Shown here in pieces: positions 63,874 through 64,000 of a stretch of DNA of 64,000 nucleotides; position 1 is the first letter of the stretch; every line of letters begins with the position of its first letter. This DNA is from Ralstonia sp. A12 (GTDB taxonomy: Bacteria; Pseudomonadota; Gammaproteobacteria; Burkholderiales; Burkholderiaceae). The position numbers were made by a program, and so were the translations under genes. The DNA lies in assembly GCF_000801955.1 (NCBI RefSeq), contig NZ_JSZO01000007.1:186001-250000 (forward strand), in the 5' to 3' direction. The notes under the pieces were generated by a model. It had not been told where the DNA came from. It searched no databases and worked only from the letters and a program-made list of their open reading frames with translations.

Positions 63874-64000
63874 ACGCGATGGTATGGGTGGTTCTGCGTG
63901 ATGCTCCACGCGCGGTAGAGCTGTTCGGCCAGCAGCACGCGCACCATGCCGTGCGGCAGCGTCAGGCTCGACAGGCGGATCAGCGTGCGGGCTTTCGCCT
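63870..64000 (-). CDS. rlmH: RlmH 23S rRNA pseudouridine-1915 N3-methyltransferase, C-terminal end
   Basis: Only the last 42 residues are in the window. [20 protein letters not shown] followed by RAWSI and the terminal HPYHRV is the highly conserved SPOUT-type C-terminus of RlmH. It lies directly upstream of maf, in the usual rlmH-maf-rng order. Confidence 0.93.
   Translation of the reverse strand, partial: AKARTLIRLSSLTLPHGMVRVLLAEQLYRAWSITQNHPYHRV

Overview
The window is about 64 kb of GC-rich chromosomal DNA from a beta-proteobacterium of the Burkholderiaceae, most likely Ralstonia (R. pickettii / R. solanacearum type). The reasons are the gene order tsaD - flavoprotein - yqeY - dnaG - rpoD, the very long Ala/Lys/Thr-rich N-terminus of RpoD, the rlmH-maf-rng block, and the mix of core and small accessory clusters. 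Genus is inferred from gene content; no 16S gene is present.

Layout. 1-9 kb: a LOG-family protein (truncated at the left edge) divergent from polA, then a type II NADH dehydrogenase, a Tat-exported dienelactone-hydrolase-like protein, a ZIP metal transporter, a 3-mercaptopyruvate sulfurtransferase and a DMT exporter. 9-10.5 kb: a lone Rieske oxygenase with a repeat-rich upstream region. 10.5-14.8 kb: xseB-ispA-dxs (isoprenoid precursors) and folE2. 14.9-22.7 kb: tsaD, an HI0933-type flavoprotein, yqeY, dnaG, rpoD and a CAU-anticodon tRNA that looks like tRNA-Ile2. 22.7-29.6 kb: an AT-richer stretch followed by an envelope/secretion cluster (two paralogous lipoproteins, an OmpW-like barrel, two paralogous small secreted proteins, an exported metallo-beta-lactamase-fold enzyme). 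29.6-36.9 kb: an acyl-CoA cluster (solo LivK-type binding protein, single-chain biotin carboxylase/carboxyltransferase, acyl-CoA synthetase) divergent from a TetR regulator. 36.9-43.9 kb: a flavodiiron-like protein with an FNR-type box upstream, rhlE, gluQ, a LysR/pirin pair, a WrbA-like flavoprotein, a tiny lipoprotein and trhO. 44-47.6 kb: dnaE. 47.6-54.4 kb: LPS/oligosaccharide genes (four glycosyltransferases, an O-antigen-ligase-like protein, msbA). 54.4-61.6 kb: an AhpD-like protein and a LysR-controlled benzoylformate decarboxylase / aldehyde dehydrogenase / ketopantoate-reductase-like / aromatic-acid MFS cluster. 61.6-64 kb: rng, maf and the 3' end of rlmH.

How the parts work together. 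Much of the window is housekeeping: replication (polA, dnaG, dnaE), transcription (rpoD), tRNA and rRNA modification (tsaD, gluQ, trhO, rlmH), isoprenoid and folate/queuosine precursors. Three accessory blocks stand out: the 23-28.5 kb envelope cluster, the TetR-linked acyl-CoA activation/carboxylation operon, and the 2-oxo-acid (benzoylformate-like) catabolic cluster. The envelope cluster is the best candidate for an undescribed system: its parts fit surface display or uptake of hydrophobic compounds, but that is inference. Several non-coding signals also deserve checking: an FNR-like box upstream of the flavodiiron-like gene, a 15-bp direct repeat offset by exactly 20 bp between the TetR gene and its target operon, a 10-bp inverted repeat joining the LysR and pirin starts, a large folded repeat between folE2 and tsaD, and a possibly leaderless dnaE.
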